A stretch of DNA of 64,000 nt. Source: Pomacea canaliculata (taxonomy: Eukaryota; Mollusca; Gastropoda; Architaenioglossa; Ampullariidae). The stretch is taken from the NCBI RefSeq assembly GCF_003073045.1, contig NC_037599.1, positions 5,344,247 through 5,408,246 on the forward strand, given 5' to 3'. Shown here piece after piece: positions 63,980-64,000 of the stretch (positions within the stretch are counted from its first letter, which is position 1; each line of letters opens with the position of its first letter). Both the position numbers and the translations under genes were made by a program. The notes under the pieces are model-generated. The model ran no database searches and was not told the origin of the DNA. It saw only the letters and a program-made list of their open reading frames with translations.

Positions 63980-64000
63980 GTAAGCACAGTTTAACTGAAC

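Overview
The window is animal genomic DNA: genes are split by GT-AG introns, most of the sequence is non-coding, and it is rich in microsatellites and short interspersed elements. The encoded families are a LURAP1/FAM89-type leucine-rich adaptor and secreted PAN/apple-sushi-galectin proteins. Together with the repeat content they suggest a lophotrochozoan, most likely a gastropod mollusc. That placement is inference; no species-specific marker was identified.

Layout. (1) 1-2714: end of a plus-strand LURAP1-like adaptor gene; only its terminal exon (2232-2714) is visible. (2) 2715-30219: about 27.5 kb with no gene I can support, holding SINEs, microsatellites and minisatellites. (3) 30220-40182: a complete two-exon minus-strand paralogue of the same adaptor (263 aa, 9.2-kb intron). 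The two paralogues lie tail to tail. Both end in a Ser-Phe-Asp-Ser-Gly-Ile-His-Glu motif that resembles a beta-TrCP phosphodegron. (4) 40.2-43.7 kb: CpG-rich 5' flank of the adaptor, an RTE-type retrotransposon fragment, and a complete 550-bp pogo/Tigger-like MITE with TA target sites. (5) 43.7-64.0 kb: a head-to-tail plus-strand cluster of at least five copies of one gene family, labelled A to E. The family gene has five exons: signal peptide + PAN/apple; sushi/CCP; and three exons for one galectin domain. Intron phases are 1-0-2-0.

Only copy B (49520-52448, 311 aa) is intact. A is frameshifted in its signal peptide. C is a lone galectin exon. D is frameshifted in the galectin core. E is a mosaic with several lesions and runs off the window. 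The cluster therefore looks like a fast birth-and-death lectin family with patchy gene conversion. The galectin site keeps the His, Arg, Trp, Glu and Arg positions but has replaced both canonical Asn residues.

The adaptor would act inside the cell, on actomyosin or NF-kB-type signalling by analogy with vertebrate relatives. The lectin-like proteins would be secreted, with recognition or innate immunity as the most natural guess. Nothing in the sequence links the two gene sets functionally.
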